A stretch of 9,511 nucleotides of DNA from Opitutaceae bacterium UBA4094 (GTDB lineage Bacteria; Verrucomicrobiota; Verrucomicrobiia; Opitutales; Opitutaceae), in contig DFYA01000175.1 of assembly GCA_002382525.1 (NCBI GenBank), forward strand, positions 11,192 to 20,702, read 5' to 3'. The notes below the pieces were generated by a model. The model saw only the letters and a list, made by a program, of their open reading frames with translations. It had not been told where the DNA came from and made no database searches. The position numbers and the translations under genes were made by a program. Numbering within the stretch: the stretch's first letter is position 1; every line of letters starts with the position of its first letter. Below, piece after piece: positions 1-6,294 of this stretch.

Positions 1-1106
1 GTAAGCGAGAAGTCGTTGAGCACCGCAGGCCGGCCGGGGTAGCCGTAGCTAACCTCCTCGTAGCGTATCTCGGGGACGGCGGACGGAAAGGGCTTGGGCT
101 CGGCCGGCGAGGTGATGGCGACGGGGTGATCGAGGATTTCGAAGACGCGGTCGCTGGAGGCGCGCGCGGCGGCGAGCAGTTGGTTGAGCTGGTTGAGCTG
201 CGCAACCGGCTGGTAAACGAGGCCGCAGTAGGCGAAGAAGCTCACGAAATCGCCGAGCGAAAAGTCGCCTCCGCCGGTCTGACTGCGGATGAGCAACGCG
301 CCACCCACACCCATGACGGCGACGGCGCCGAGGCTGTTGATGAAGTTGGTTCCGGGCCCGTGGATCGACCAACGAAACATCGCTTTGAGTGTGGTGTCGC
401 GGAGCCGATGGGCGGCGTCCCGGAAACGACCGCGCTCGCGATCACCGAGCGCGAACGAGCTGATGAGGCGATGGCCCGCGATGTTTTCCATGAGCAGGCC
501 GTTGAGCGCGCCGGCGGCGTCGCGCGTGTTGCGCCAGAGTTTGCGGCTGGCGCGGAAATGGAAGCGGCCGAGAACGAGCACGATGGGCAAGGGCGCCAGC
601 ACGAGGGCGGCGAGCAGGGGTTGTTGCGCGAAGAGAATCGCCCCGATGCCCACGAGCGTGAGCAGGCTGACGATCCCCTGTTCGGTGCCGTCGAGCAGGG
701 CGCGTTCGACGTTTTGCACGTCCTCGATGACGCGGGAGGCGATCTCGCCGGTCTGGCGTTGGTCGTAGTAGCCGACGGGCAGTTCGAGAAGACGCGCATG
801 CAGGTCGCCGCGCAGGTCGACCAAGACGCGTTGTTCCAGCGTATTGTTGACGCGGATACGCAGGGAGTTGAAGAGATCGCGAAACAAGTAGCAGCCGGTC
901 AGCGCGACGACGCCCCAGACAAGGAGATCGCTGCGGGCAGGGGCGATCACGTGGTCAACGATCCATTTGATGATCTGGGGAACGGCGACGAGGAAGAGCG
1001 TGCTGCCCACGGCCAGCGAGAGCGTGAGGGCGAACAGCCCGCGGTAACGCAGCAAGTAGCGGGCAACGCGACGGAAGGGGTTTTGCGTGAGGGTTGAAGA
1101 TGCCAA
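1..1106 (-). CDS. ABC transporter, fused permease/ATPase (MsbA-like exporter), 3' end outside window
   Basis: Half-transporter of the ABC exporter class, with a six-helix membrane domain followed by an ATPase domain in one chain, working as a dimer in the inner membrane to export lipids, drugs or peptides. About 368 codons are visible. Hydrophobic stretches lie near residues 16-40 (RYRGLFALTLSLAVGSTLF), 50-68, 140-175, 255-270 and 290-305. The intracellular-loop signature VGYYDQRQTGEIASRVIEDV, typical of the ABC membrane domain, is present. The last visible residues (IRYEEVSYGYPGRPAVLNDFSL) are the opening strand of the nucleotide-binding domain, so Walker A, signature and Walker B motifs lie beyond the left edge. 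Start is uncertain: the TTG used here gives MASSTLTQNPFRRVARYLLRYRG but has no clear Shine-Dalgarno. An in-frame ATG at 1211 would add 35 residues that run through a hairpin repeat, which I think unlikely. The family is clear; the substrate cannot be told. Confidence 0.9.
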   Translation of the reverse strand, partial: MASSTLTQNPFRRVARYLLRYRGLFALTLSLAVGSTLFLVAVPQIIKWIVDHVIAPARSDLLVWGVVALTGCYLFRDLFNSLRIRVNNTLEQRVLVDLRGDLHARLLELPVGYYDQRQTGEIASRVIEDVQNVERALLDGTEQGIVSLLTLVGIGAILFAQQPLLAALVLAPLPIVLVLGRFHFRASRKLWRNTRDAAGALNGLLMENIAGHRLISSFALGDRERGRFRDAAHRLRDTTLKAMFRWSIHGPGTNFINSLGAVAVMGVGGALLIRSQTGGGDFSLGDFVSFFAYCGLVYQPVAQLNQLNQLLAAARASSDRVFEILDHPVAITSPAEPKPFPSAVPEIRYEEVSYGYPGRPAVLNDFSL

Positions 1107-1166
1107 GCCGTCACGGTGGACAGGGCCGGGAGCGGCGCAACTCAGGGGTTGAGTAAAGGGGCGGCG

Positions 1167-1210
1167 CGACGGGGCGCGCGTCGAGAGCGGCGAGGGCTCG
1201 CCGCTCTCCA
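1167..1210 (+). repeat. Bipartite hairpin repeat, copy A
   Basis: A near-perfect inverted repeat at 1185-1208 (GAGAGCGGCGAG, then its complement CTCGCCGCTCTC) is preceded by a weaker hairpin at 1167-1183 (arms CGACG and CGTCG). The 30 bases at 1181-1210 match 2642-2671 at 26 positions in the same orientation, including the final TCCA. It sits between the ABC transporter start and the terminator of the OmpW gene, which is typical of REP-like intergenic palindromes. There is no T-run after it on either strand, so it is not a standard intrinsic terminator. Confidence 0.7.
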
Positions 1211-1253
1211 TGTCGGGCGACCGCGGATTGCGGGCCGGCCTGAATCGTGGGCC

Positions 1254-1282
1254 AAAAAAAGCGCGTCGGGGAGCGACGCGCT
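1254..1282 (-). terminator. Rho-independent terminator of the OmpW-family gene
   Basis: Read on the minus strand, a perfect 9-bp GC-rich stem (AGCGCGTCG and CGACGCGCT, 1282-1274 and 1268-1260) with a 5-base loop is followed directly by a run of seven T (1260-1254, the first T shared with the stem end). It starts about 37 bases beyond the stop codon of the OmpW-family gene. It is the only textbook intrinsic terminator I can see in the window, and it should separate that gene from the ABC transporter downstream. Confidence 0.92.
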
Positions 1283-1318
1283 GGGGAGGTCTACTTGGGT
1301 AAGCCGGGGGGCTTGCCC

Positions 1319-1906
1319 TCAAAAGTGGTAACGCAGGCCGAGGGAGTAGAGCCAGGGATCGAGGCGGGCTTCGGTGAGTTTGACTCCGCCGAAGCGGACG
1401 TCGGTGCGGAGCATGGCGCGTTTTACGTCGGCGTTGAGCGCCCAGCGGTCGTTGAGGCGGTAATCGAAACCGACTTGGGCCGCCGGGCCGACGCTGTAGT
1501 TGTCGAGTTTAGCTCCGCCGAGGTCTTCGTCGAAGATGAGCGTGAAGTTGACGCCGGCTCCGACGTAGGGCGTGAACCCGCCGATGGGGCTGAAGGTGTA
1601 TTTGAGGAGGAGCGTGGGCGGGAGGTGTTTGAAGTCGCCGACGTCGAAGCCGTTGGCCTTGACCGTGTGTTTTTGCGGGACGGTCAGAACGAGCTCCGCC
1701 GACCAGTGCTCGTTAAAGGCGTAGGTGATGTCGAGTTCGGGGATGAACTTGTCCTCGATGACGATATCGAGGGCGCGGTTGGTGGAGCCGTCGGTCGTCT
1801 CGAGGTAGGTGGCGGCGAGGCGCACCGACCAGGGGCTGGCGGCGTGCGCGATGCTGAGGGTGGCGGCAAAGAGAGCCGCAGCGGTCAAGGAACGGAGGGT
1901 TTGCAT
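1319..1906 (-). CDS. OmpW family outer-membrane beta-barrel protein
   Basis: A 195-residue precursor of an eight-stranded outer-membrane barrel. OmpW-family barrels form narrow hydrophobic channels thought to pass small hydrophobic compounds. A signal peptide covers residues 1-22 or 23 (hydrophobic core LTAAALFAATLSIA, cleavage near AHA-A). The mature protein alternates polar and apolar residues. It carries family hallmarks: LDITYAFNEHWSAEL (58-72), the HLPPTLLLKYTF segment (94-105), TPYVGAGVNFT (112-122), and a C-terminal LRYHF ending in Phe, the usual barrel-assembly signal. Length fits the family. The ATG is supported by the signal peptide; no clear Shine-Dalgarno precedes it. The gene ends at its own terminator and is divergent from the DUF3574 lipoprotein gene, so the two may share a control region. 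It could be a related OmpA/opacity-type barrel, but the HLPP motif favours OmpW. Confidence 0.92.
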   Translation of the reverse strand: MQTLRSLTAAALFAATLSIAHAASPWSVRLAATYLETTDGSTNRALDIVIEDKFIPELDITYAFNEHWSAELVLTVPQKHTVKANGFDVGDFKHLPPTLLLKYTFSPIGGFTPYVGAGVNFTLIFDEDLGGAKLDNYSVGPAAQVGFDYRLNDRWALNADVKRAMLRTDVRFGGVKLTEARLDPWLYSLGLRYHF

Positions 1907-2119
1907 GTCGGTTAGGTTGGCGTTGGAGCGGGATCGATCACCTCGCGGAATGTGCGGGGTAAGACGATCTTACTGAAGGCGGAGCGCACCGGCTGCGCAG
2001 GCGTTGGCGGGAAATGCGCAGGTTTTGGTTGAACAGGGCATAGGGGGGCTGCGGCACCGGCCGTCTTGAGCGTGCATCTGCGGTTGCCGACGGGCTCGGG
2101 GCGATTTCAGTCAAAGGAA
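1907..2119. promoter_or_regulatory. Divergent intergenic region with inverted repeat
   Basis: This 213-base gap lies between the divergently read OmpW and DUF3574 genes, so promoters for both must be here. I could not place a confident -35/-10 pair. A perfect 6-bp inverted repeat with a 3-base spacer, GTAAGACGATCTTAC, lies at 1959-1973, about 53 bases upstream of the OmpW start, and is a possible operator. Further right a purine-rich AAAGGA at 2113-2118 is the likely ribosome-binding site of the lipoprotein gene. The rest shows nothing recognisable. Confidence 0.4.
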
Positions 2120-2584
2120 ATGAAACGTGTTCGCCTGTTTCTGCTGGGGTGGGTGGTCATGGTCGCCGTGCTGGCGCCCGGGTGTGCGACGCGCCCTGGG
2201 GAGCGTGCTGCGCCAGGTGGGGTCGCGGGTGCGCCGGCGAAGGCGAGCGCCGGGTGGGTGCGCACGGAGCTTTATTTTTCGCTCGGGGAATGGATGGAAA
2301 CGGCGTTGAGCACCGAGGCGGAGTCGCGGTGGGCGGAGTTCCTTGATCGCGAGGTGACGCCGCGGTTTCCGGACGGGCTGTCGGTGATCGATGTTTATGG
2401 GCAGTGGCGGAGCGCGAAACCCGGCGCGCCGATTCTGCGCGAGCGGAGCCGCCTGCTAGTGATCGTGCATCCGGCCTCGCCGGACGTGGTAGAAAAAATC
2501 GAGGCGGTTCGCCGCGCGTGGAAACAGGCGAACGGCGAGGAGTCGGTGCTGCGCGTGAGCGTGCCGGCGGAGGTGAGTTTTTAG
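2120..2584 (+). CDS. DUF3574 domain-containing lipoprotein
   Basis: A 154-residue protein with a lipoprotein signal: MKRVRLFLLGWVVMVAVLAPGC, with Cys22 the likely lipidated residue (the -3 position is Ala rather than Leu, so the lipobox is slightly atypical). After an Ala/Gly/Pro-rich tether (23-45) comes a compact domain: WVRTELYFSLG (46-56), then VTPRFPDGLSVIDVYGQWR (79-97), RERSRLLVIVH (107-117) and a C-terminal helix and strand. The RTELYFSLG and TPRFPDGLSV...GQWR blocks are the diagnostic motifs of DUF3574, a family of unknown function. The ATG at 2120 is preferred over an in-frame GTG/ATG-type start about 54 bases upstream because it is preceded by AAAGGA and gives a clean signal peptide. 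Probably anchored in the outer membrane facing the periplasm; the role is unknown. Confidence 0.88.
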   Translation: MKRVRLFLLGWVVMVAVLAPGCATRPGERAAPGGVAGAPAKASAGWVRTELYFSLGEWMETALSTEAESRWAEFLDREVTPRFPDGLSVIDVYGQWRSAKPGAPILRERSRLLVIVHPASPDVVEKIEAVRRAWKQANGEESVLRVSVPAEVSF

Positions 2585-2621
2585 GTTCGCCGGGTTACAG
2601 CGGCGGGCGGGGGGCGTATGG

Positions 2622-2671
2622 CGAGGTGACCTGTCACCTCGTCGAAAGCGGCGAGAACTCGCCGCACTCCA
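2622..2671 (+). repeat. Bipartite hairpin repeat, copy B
   Basis: Two adjacent palindromes fill most of the gap between the convergent DUF3574 and secreted-protein genes. The first, at 2622-2641, has perfect 9-bp arms (CGAGGTGAC and GTCACCTCG) around a 2-base loop. The second, centred near 2657, is GCGGCGAG-AA-CTCGCCGC. Bases 2642-2671 match copy A (1181-1210) at 26 of 30 positions. In copy A the first hairpin is shorter and different in sequence, but in the same place. No T-run follows on either strand. The position between two convergent stops suggests a transcript-end or REP-like element. Confidence 0.75.
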
Positions 2672-2683
2672 AATGATGCGCGC

Positions 2684-3400
2684 TTACTTGCGGGTGAAGT
2701 CCACGACTTGGATCTCTTCGCCGGGTTTTTGCTCGGTTAGGAGTTCGAAGCGGCTGGTGCTGCGGCGGAAGCTGCCGCCGCCGTAGCTGTCGTAGGCTTC
2801 GAGGAAAATTTTACCGGTGGTGCGGTAACGGTTGGGCCAACCGGGAACGGCTTGGGTGCTTTCGACGGCGATGTCGGAATCGGTCACGGCGATGGCGTTG
2901 GATCCGGTGCGGTATTCGTATTTGTAGTAGCGGCGGACGTGCGCGAGGGCGGCGGCTTGATGGGCTTTGCGCGGGTCGGTCGGTGCGACGACCGGGGAGG
3001 GAGCCGGGGGCGCGGGCGCGGGAACCGGCGGGGGCGGCGTGATCGGTGCGGAGGGTTGAAACGGGGTCGGGACGGGCACGGAGGAGGACGTGGCGGGTTG
3101 CGTCGAGGACGAAGGCGGCGGGGGCACGGGGGTGGTTTGCACGAGGTCGGGCGCGGCGCGTCGGCTGGTGGCGAGAATACGTTCGGCGAGCGGGGGTGGA
3201 ATGAGGTCGATGGGGATGAGCAGGGCTTTGCCGTCGGTCAGGAGGAGGACTTTGGAGACGTGCGCGTCGTAGGAGCGGACAACGACGTTTTTGAGGACGC
3301 GCCCGTCGAGGAGTTCGAGGCGGCCGAGGGGCGTGAGCGTCGGCTCGGCGGCGGACAGGCCGGTGGCGAGAGCGAGGAGGCTGAGGAGCACGGTTTTCAT
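2684..3400 (-). CDS. Secreted proline-rich protein of unknown function
   Basis: A 238-residue protein I cannot assign to a named family. Visible layout: signal peptide 1-18 (KTVLLSLLALATGLSAA, cleavage before E19); a short beta-type domain 20-80 with GRLELLDGRVLKNVVVRSYD and a VLLLTDGKALLIPIDLIPPPL stretch, similar in style to the small 'F.L.DGR...' domains common in secreted verrucomicrobial and planctomycete proteins; a Pro/Ser/Thr/Ala linker 88-141; and a C-terminal domain 145-238 rich in aromatic and charged residues (RRYYKYEYRTGSN, FLEAYDSYGGGSFRRSTSRFELL). It starts 17 bases after the stop of the deacetylase gene on the same strand, so the two are probably co-transcribed. No enzyme motif or membrane anchor is seen, so it is probably periplasmic or envelope-associated. 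Confidence 0.8.
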   Translation of the reverse strand: MKTVLLSLLALATGLSAAEPTLTPLGRLELLDGRVLKNVVVRSYDAHVSKVLLLTDGKALLIPIDLIPPPLAERILATSRRAAPDLVQTTPVPPPPSSSTQPATSSSVPVPTPFQPSAPITPPPPVPAPAPPAPSPVVAPTDPRKAHQAAALAHVRRYYKYEYRTGSNAIAVTDSDIAVESTQAVPGWPNRYRTTGKIFLEAYDSYGGGSFRRSTSRFELLTEQKPGEEIQVVDFTRK

Positions 3401-3417
3401 GGGCGAGGGCGGGATGT

Positions 3418-4461
3418 TTAGCGGTTAAGACTCGCGGGAGCGGGGCAGGTGCCGGGAGGGGCGGAGGCGTGGCCGGCGTAGGAGGCGGCGAGCAGCACGG
3501 TGTTGGCGTGCAGGCGGGCGGTGTGGACGCGATCGCGGTTGTAGCCGCCGCCGTAGAGGACCACGAGCGGGACGGCGAGGCCGGTGAGTTGGTCGAGCAC
3601 GTGGCGGTCGCGGGCGGCCATGTCGGCGTCGGTGAGGCGCATCTGGCCGAAGCGGTCGTGTTCGTGCGGGTCGGCGCCAGCGATCCAGAAGACGAGGTCG
3701 GGGGTAAAGTCGGCAAGGGCGGGCGCGAGGGTGGACTCCAGTTGCTCCAGGTAGTCGGCGCCATGGACAAAACGCGGGAGTTCCACGTCGAGGCGGCCGG
3801 GGGTTTTGTGGGCGGGGTAGTTTTTGCCGACGTGGATGGAATAGGTGAAGACGCGGTCGTCGTCGGCGAAGATGCCGTGGGTGCCGTTGCCCTGATGGGC
3901 GTCGGTATCCACCACGGCGATACGAGCGGCGGGATGGCCGGCGTGGTGTTGGCGGATGGCGATGGCGACGTCGTTGAGCACACAATAACCGAGCCCGCGG
4001 TCGGCGAACGCGTGATGGGTGCCGCCGGCGAGGTTGCATGCGACGCCGTCGGTGAGCGCGGCGTGGAGGGCGGCGAGGGTTCCGCCGACTTCGAGCCGCG
4101 AGCGGGCGAGCAGCGCTTCGCCGGCGGGCAAGCCGAGCTTGACGGATTCGGCGGCGGTGAGGGCGCCGGTGCGGATGCAGTGCAGGTAGTCGGCGGTGTG
4201 GACGCGGAGCAGGGCGGATTCGGAGGCGATATCGGGTTGCTGGATACGCAGGTGAGGCGGGGCGGCGGCGCGGATCATGGACTCGGAGCGCCAGAATTTA
4301 TCCATTGGGAACGGGTGTTCCTCGGGAAGCGGGAAGGTGTAATCGGGATGGTAGAAACAGCGCACGGCGAGGAGCGGTGGGTGAGCGGGCGGAGGCCAGA
4401 AGTTGCGGAGACACACGTCGGTTGCAAACCGCGGGAACAGGTCCGGATGGACGCATGCCAT
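3418..4461 (-). CDS. Histone deacetylase family protein (class IV-like amidohydrolase)
   Basis: Zinc-dependent deacetylase of the arginase/deacetylase fold; bacterial members remove acyl groups from lysines, polyamines or acetoin-related substrates in the cytoplasm. Core motifs are intact: YHPDYTFPLPEEHPFPMDKF (37-56), GGTHHAF with the paired His149/His150, YCVLND (159-164), VDTDAHQGNGT with zinc ligands Asp187 and His189 by family homology, AGADPHEHDRFG with the third ligand Asp264, and GGGY with catalytic Tyr307. HQGNG in place of HHGNG, together with the PMDKF motif, points to the HDAC11-like class IV group. The ATG at 4461 has GGAG eight bases upstream, which supports it. However, the first 32 residues lie before the usual start of the fold, and an internal GTG at 4365 would give MRCFYHPDYTF, closer to typical family length. 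The substrate is not predictable. The secreted proline-rich protein gene follows after 17 bases. Confidence 0.95.
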   Translation of the reverse strand: MACVHPDLFPRFATDVCLRNFWPPPAHPPLLAVRCFYHPDYTFPLPEEHPFPMDKFWRSESMIRAAAPPHLRIQQPDIASESALLRVHTADYLHCIRTGALTAAESVKLGLPAGEALLARSRLEVGGTLAALHAALTDGVACNLAGGTHHAFADRGLGYCVLNDVAIAIRQHHAGHPAARIAVVDTDAHQGNGTHGIFADDDRVFTYSIHVGKNYPAHKTPGRLDVELPRFVHGADYLEQLESTLAPALADFTPDLVFWIAGADPHEHDRFGQMRLTDADMAARDRHVLDQLTGLAVPLVVLYGGGYNRDRVHTARLHANTVLLAASYAGHASAPPGTCPAPASLNR

Positions 4462-4609
4462 AGGGAGTTCTCCGGTAGCGGGTGGGCGATTCTAAATGCG
4501 GAACCCCCGGATATGCCGGATGTAAAAGGGGCGTAAAGACGGCTATCGTTTGGAATCCAACAACAACATGATGACCCCAAATAAAACACTCAGGAACGAG
4601 GCAGGCGCG
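4462..4609. promoter_or_regulatory. Divergent promoter region, deacetylase / small protein
   Basis: Gap between the deacetylase gene (minus) and the small plus-strand protein. It is noticeably more A/T-rich than the coding regions (for example 4521-4592). A GGAG lies about eight bases before the deacetylase ATG on the minus strand. A small inverted repeat CCGG-ATATG-CCGG at 4507-4519 could be an operator. On the plus strand TATCGT at 4544-4549 could be a -10 box for the small gene, without a convincing -35. Placement of promoters is inference. Confidence 0.35.
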
Positions 4610-4861
4610 ATGCGGCGGGTGCTGGCGGTGGTGGCGGAACAAGCCGGACGAGCGGGCGAGATGTCCGCTCAATTTGCCAAGCAGGGCGAGGAGGTGGACG
4701 CGGTGTGGTATGCGAGTTCGGAGCGTCTGCTGGCCGAAACCGGCCGGCCGCGTTTCGAGGCGGTGATCCTGTTTCCGTCGGAGGATCGGGCGGCGACGGA
4801 CGCAGACGAGTCGGCGTTGCGGTCGGCTTTGGCAGACACCCCGATTTATCGAGTGGGGTGA
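4610..4861 (+). CDS. Small protein of unknown function
   Basis: An 83-residue cytoplasmic protein I do not recognise. It begins MRRVLAVVAEQAGRAGEMSAQFAKQG, then has EVDAVWYAS (28-36), a hydrophobic strand RFEAVILFPSEDR (48-60) and an acidic helix leading to DTPIYRVG at the C-terminus. No signal peptide, membrane segment or metal motif is visible. The alternation of strand and helix suggests a small alpha/beta domain. I chose ATG 4610 because GAGG lies eight bases before it. The frame stays open upstream, with possible starts at 4550 (TTG), 4568 and 4571 (ATG) adding up to 20 residues of different, Asn-rich character. It reads as a genuine gene because composition and amphipathic pattern fit, but homologues would be needed to be certain. 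Confidence 0.55.
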   Translation: MRRVLAVVAEQAGRAGEMSAQFAKQGEEVDAVWYASSERLLAETGRPRFEAVILFPSEDRAATDADESALRSALADTPIYRVG

Positions 4862-5086
4862 GTGGGAGCTCGGGGCGGACGCATGTCGAGCTGATCGAGC
4901 AGGCGGAGCACGCGGCCCTGGTTCGGACGTGGGAAGCGAGCTTGCCGCAGCGGTCGGTTTGCCATCGGGGGAAACCGCATGTCGTTCCGGGGCGGAGGGC
5001 GGACCAGAGTGTCGGGCGATCGGCGTTTCGAGGGCGAAAAGTAGGCGTGGTCGGAACGGGCGGCGCGGGGGGCGGACGATGTAAAC
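4862..5086. other. Gap without a supported gene
   Basis: About 225 bases between the small protein and the next membrane protein gene, unusually long for this window between two same-strand genes. A plus-strand frame is open through it (from within the small gene to about 5106) and reads THVELIEQAEHAALVRTWEASLPQR early on, then becomes Arg/Gly-rich low-complexity sequence. It has no plausible start of its own and overlaps both neighbours. I see no terminator, tRNA or clear RNA structure. It may be a decayed gene segment or simple spacer. Confidence 0.4.
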
Positions 5087-5512
5087 ATGGCCAAGCGCAC
5101 GTATGACGCCTCACTCCGACGCTCGTCGTTTTGGCTCGCGGTGATCATTCCGCCGACGGGTTACTGGACGTTGGTGCAGTGGTTTGCATGGCAGTCGGGG
5201 GACGGGCCGGGCACGTTTTGGGCGTTTTTGTTTTTGGTGATGCTGGCCAACGTGTTGCCGATCGCGGCGCTGGCGTGGACGTTGTGCAGCGTGGCGGCGT
5301 ATACGGTGGCGCCGGGCAAGTTGATCGAACACCGGGTCGTGCATGACCGGGAGTTTGCGCTCGGGCCGGAACTGGAGCTAGCGGAACTGCCCGGAGGCGA
5401 GATCGCGGTGCGGTGCGAGCGGCGGATGCTGCGACTGCGGGTGACGGAACCCGCGTTGTGCCTGGCGTCGTTGCGAGAAGCGGAGGCGTGGGCGAGGGCC
5501 CGCGCGGCGTGA
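5087..5512 (+). CDS. Two-helix inner-membrane protein of unknown function
   Basis: A 141-residue membrane protein. The N-terminus is short and basic (MAKRTYDASLRRSS), followed by two hydrophobic segments near residues 15-34 (FWLAVIIPPTGYWTLVQWF) and 43-73 (TFWAFLFLVMLANVLPIAALAWTL...). A soluble C-terminal part from about 74 onward, with successive short strands (AYTVAPGKLIEHRVVHDREFALG, ELAELPGGEIAVRCERRMLRLRV), ends in a helix (LASLREAEAWARA). That pattern resembles small bacterial PH-like membrane proteins, but the resemblance is of fold style only and I cannot name a family. The ATG is preceded by only a weak purine stretch. The gene is convergent with the DUF421 gene, the stops being separated by 28 bases with no terminator visible. 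Confidence 0.8.
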   Translation: MAKRTYDASLRRSSFWLAVIIPPTGYWTLVQWFAWQSGDGPGTFWAFLFLVMLANVLPIAALAWTLCSVAAYTVAPGKLIEHRVVHDREFALGPELELAELPGGEIAVRCERRMLRLRVTEPALCLASLREAEAWARARAA

Positions 5513-5540
5513 GGAGTGCGCGGAGCGGAGAGAGCCTGTC

Positions 5541-6071
5541 TTAGGCGTCGTCGCGGCGATCGGAGTCGGTGGTCACTACGGAGATCTCTCCGTTGCGTTC
5601 GAGGGTGGCAAGGCGCACTTGATCGATGCCGGCGACGCCGGCGAGGCGCAGGTCTTCCATCAGGTCGTCGAGAGTGATGTTGTGGCGCCGCAACGCGGCC
5701 AAATCGGCCTCGCCGTTTTCGACGAGGAGTGACGGGCCGCCTTTGACCAAGCGGCCGAGCCATTCGGAACGCGAAGACACCCACGCCAAGGCGCGATGGA
5801 GAAAGATGAAACCGAACCCGGTGGTGATCGTGGGGAACAATGCGGCGCTGCCGTTGATGGCGCGGGACAGGACGGAGGCGATGATGACGGCGAACACCAG
5901 ATCGAGGGTGTTGCGGCGCGCGAAGAAGCGATTGTGCGCGAGGCGGAGCATGATCAGCGTCGCGGTGAACACGACCAGGGCGCGTCCCGCCATTTGCGAA
6001 ACAGTGAGGTCTTGCGGATCTACATCCACGCCGAGCAGTTGGTTCACCGAAGAGAGGAGCTCCTGCTGCAT
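5541..6071 (-). CDS. DUF421 (YetF-family) membrane protein
   Basis: A 176-residue inner-membrane protein of the DUF421 family. Bacillus YetF-type members have about three helices followed by a small cytoplasmic domain; their biochemical role is poorly known. Here helices are near residues 28-45 (GRALVVFTATLIMLRLAH), 56-72 and 78-98. Between them is the strongly conserved block TLDLVFAVIIASVLSRAINGSAALFPTI (55-82). The cytoplasmic part contains VKGGPSLLVENGEADLAALRRHNITLDDLMEDLRLAG (109-145), the family's 'G.P.ll..nG' segment, then QVRLATLERNGEISVV and an acidic tail. The frame remains open upstream to 6344, but that extension is Arg/Pro-rich, overlaps the divergent methyltransferase start and lacks family similarity, so I use the ATG at 6071, with AAGG about ten bases ahead of it. 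The protein is shorter than classical YetF (about 230 residues), as in many proteobacterial members. Confidence 0.92.
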   Translation of the reverse strand: MQQELLSSVNQLLGVDVDPQDLTVSQMAGRALVVFTATLIMLRLAHNRFFARRNTLDLVFAVIIASVLSRAINGSAALFPTITTGFGFIFLHRALAWVSSRSEWLGRLVKGGPSLLVENGEADLAALRRHNITLDDLMEDLRLAGVAGIDQVRLATLERNGEISVVTTDSDRRDDA

Positions 6072-6294
6072 GGCGCCACCGACCTTGGGGCGATGGGTGG
6101 GTTCGCTGAATTTTCTCCACCACGTCGAGGCCGGTTGCGGAGGCGGGCAACGCGGATGTCGGATTGCCGCGACGAGCTTCGAGCCGGGATGCGTGCGCCG
6201 AGCCCCGCGCGGCGTGGGCGGAGCGCGGATGTTTTGGCGAGCGGGGCGGATAACGGCTTGGCGACGGGCGAAATGCGCGTAGCCTGCGGGGGCA
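6072..6294. promoter_or_regulatory. Divergent intergenic region, DUF421 / methyltransferase
   Basis: A 223-base gap between two outward-facing genes, so it should contain both promoters. It is as GC-rich as the coding sequence and I cannot place -35/-10 boxes with confidence. A short inverted repeat (CCGCGC ... GCGCGG, near 6206-6229) is visible, but such pairs are common in GC-rich DNA. No RNA gene is seen. Confidence 0.3.

Noticed and set aside
126..1097. Long plus-strand open frame opposite the ABC transporter
   Set aside because: It is the complement of a clear ABC exporter membrane domain; its Glu/Ala/Arg-rich composition is the usual shadow in GC-rich DNA.
1158..1211. ATG start at 1211 for the ABC transporter
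   Set aside because: The added 35 residues are encoded by the hairpin repeat and a low-complexity Pro/Ser/Arg stretch, which is more likely intergenic.
3469..4536. 355-codon plus-strand open frame opposite the deacetylase
   Set aside because: Gly/Val/Glu-rich shadow; the minus strand has intact deacetylase motifs over the same region.
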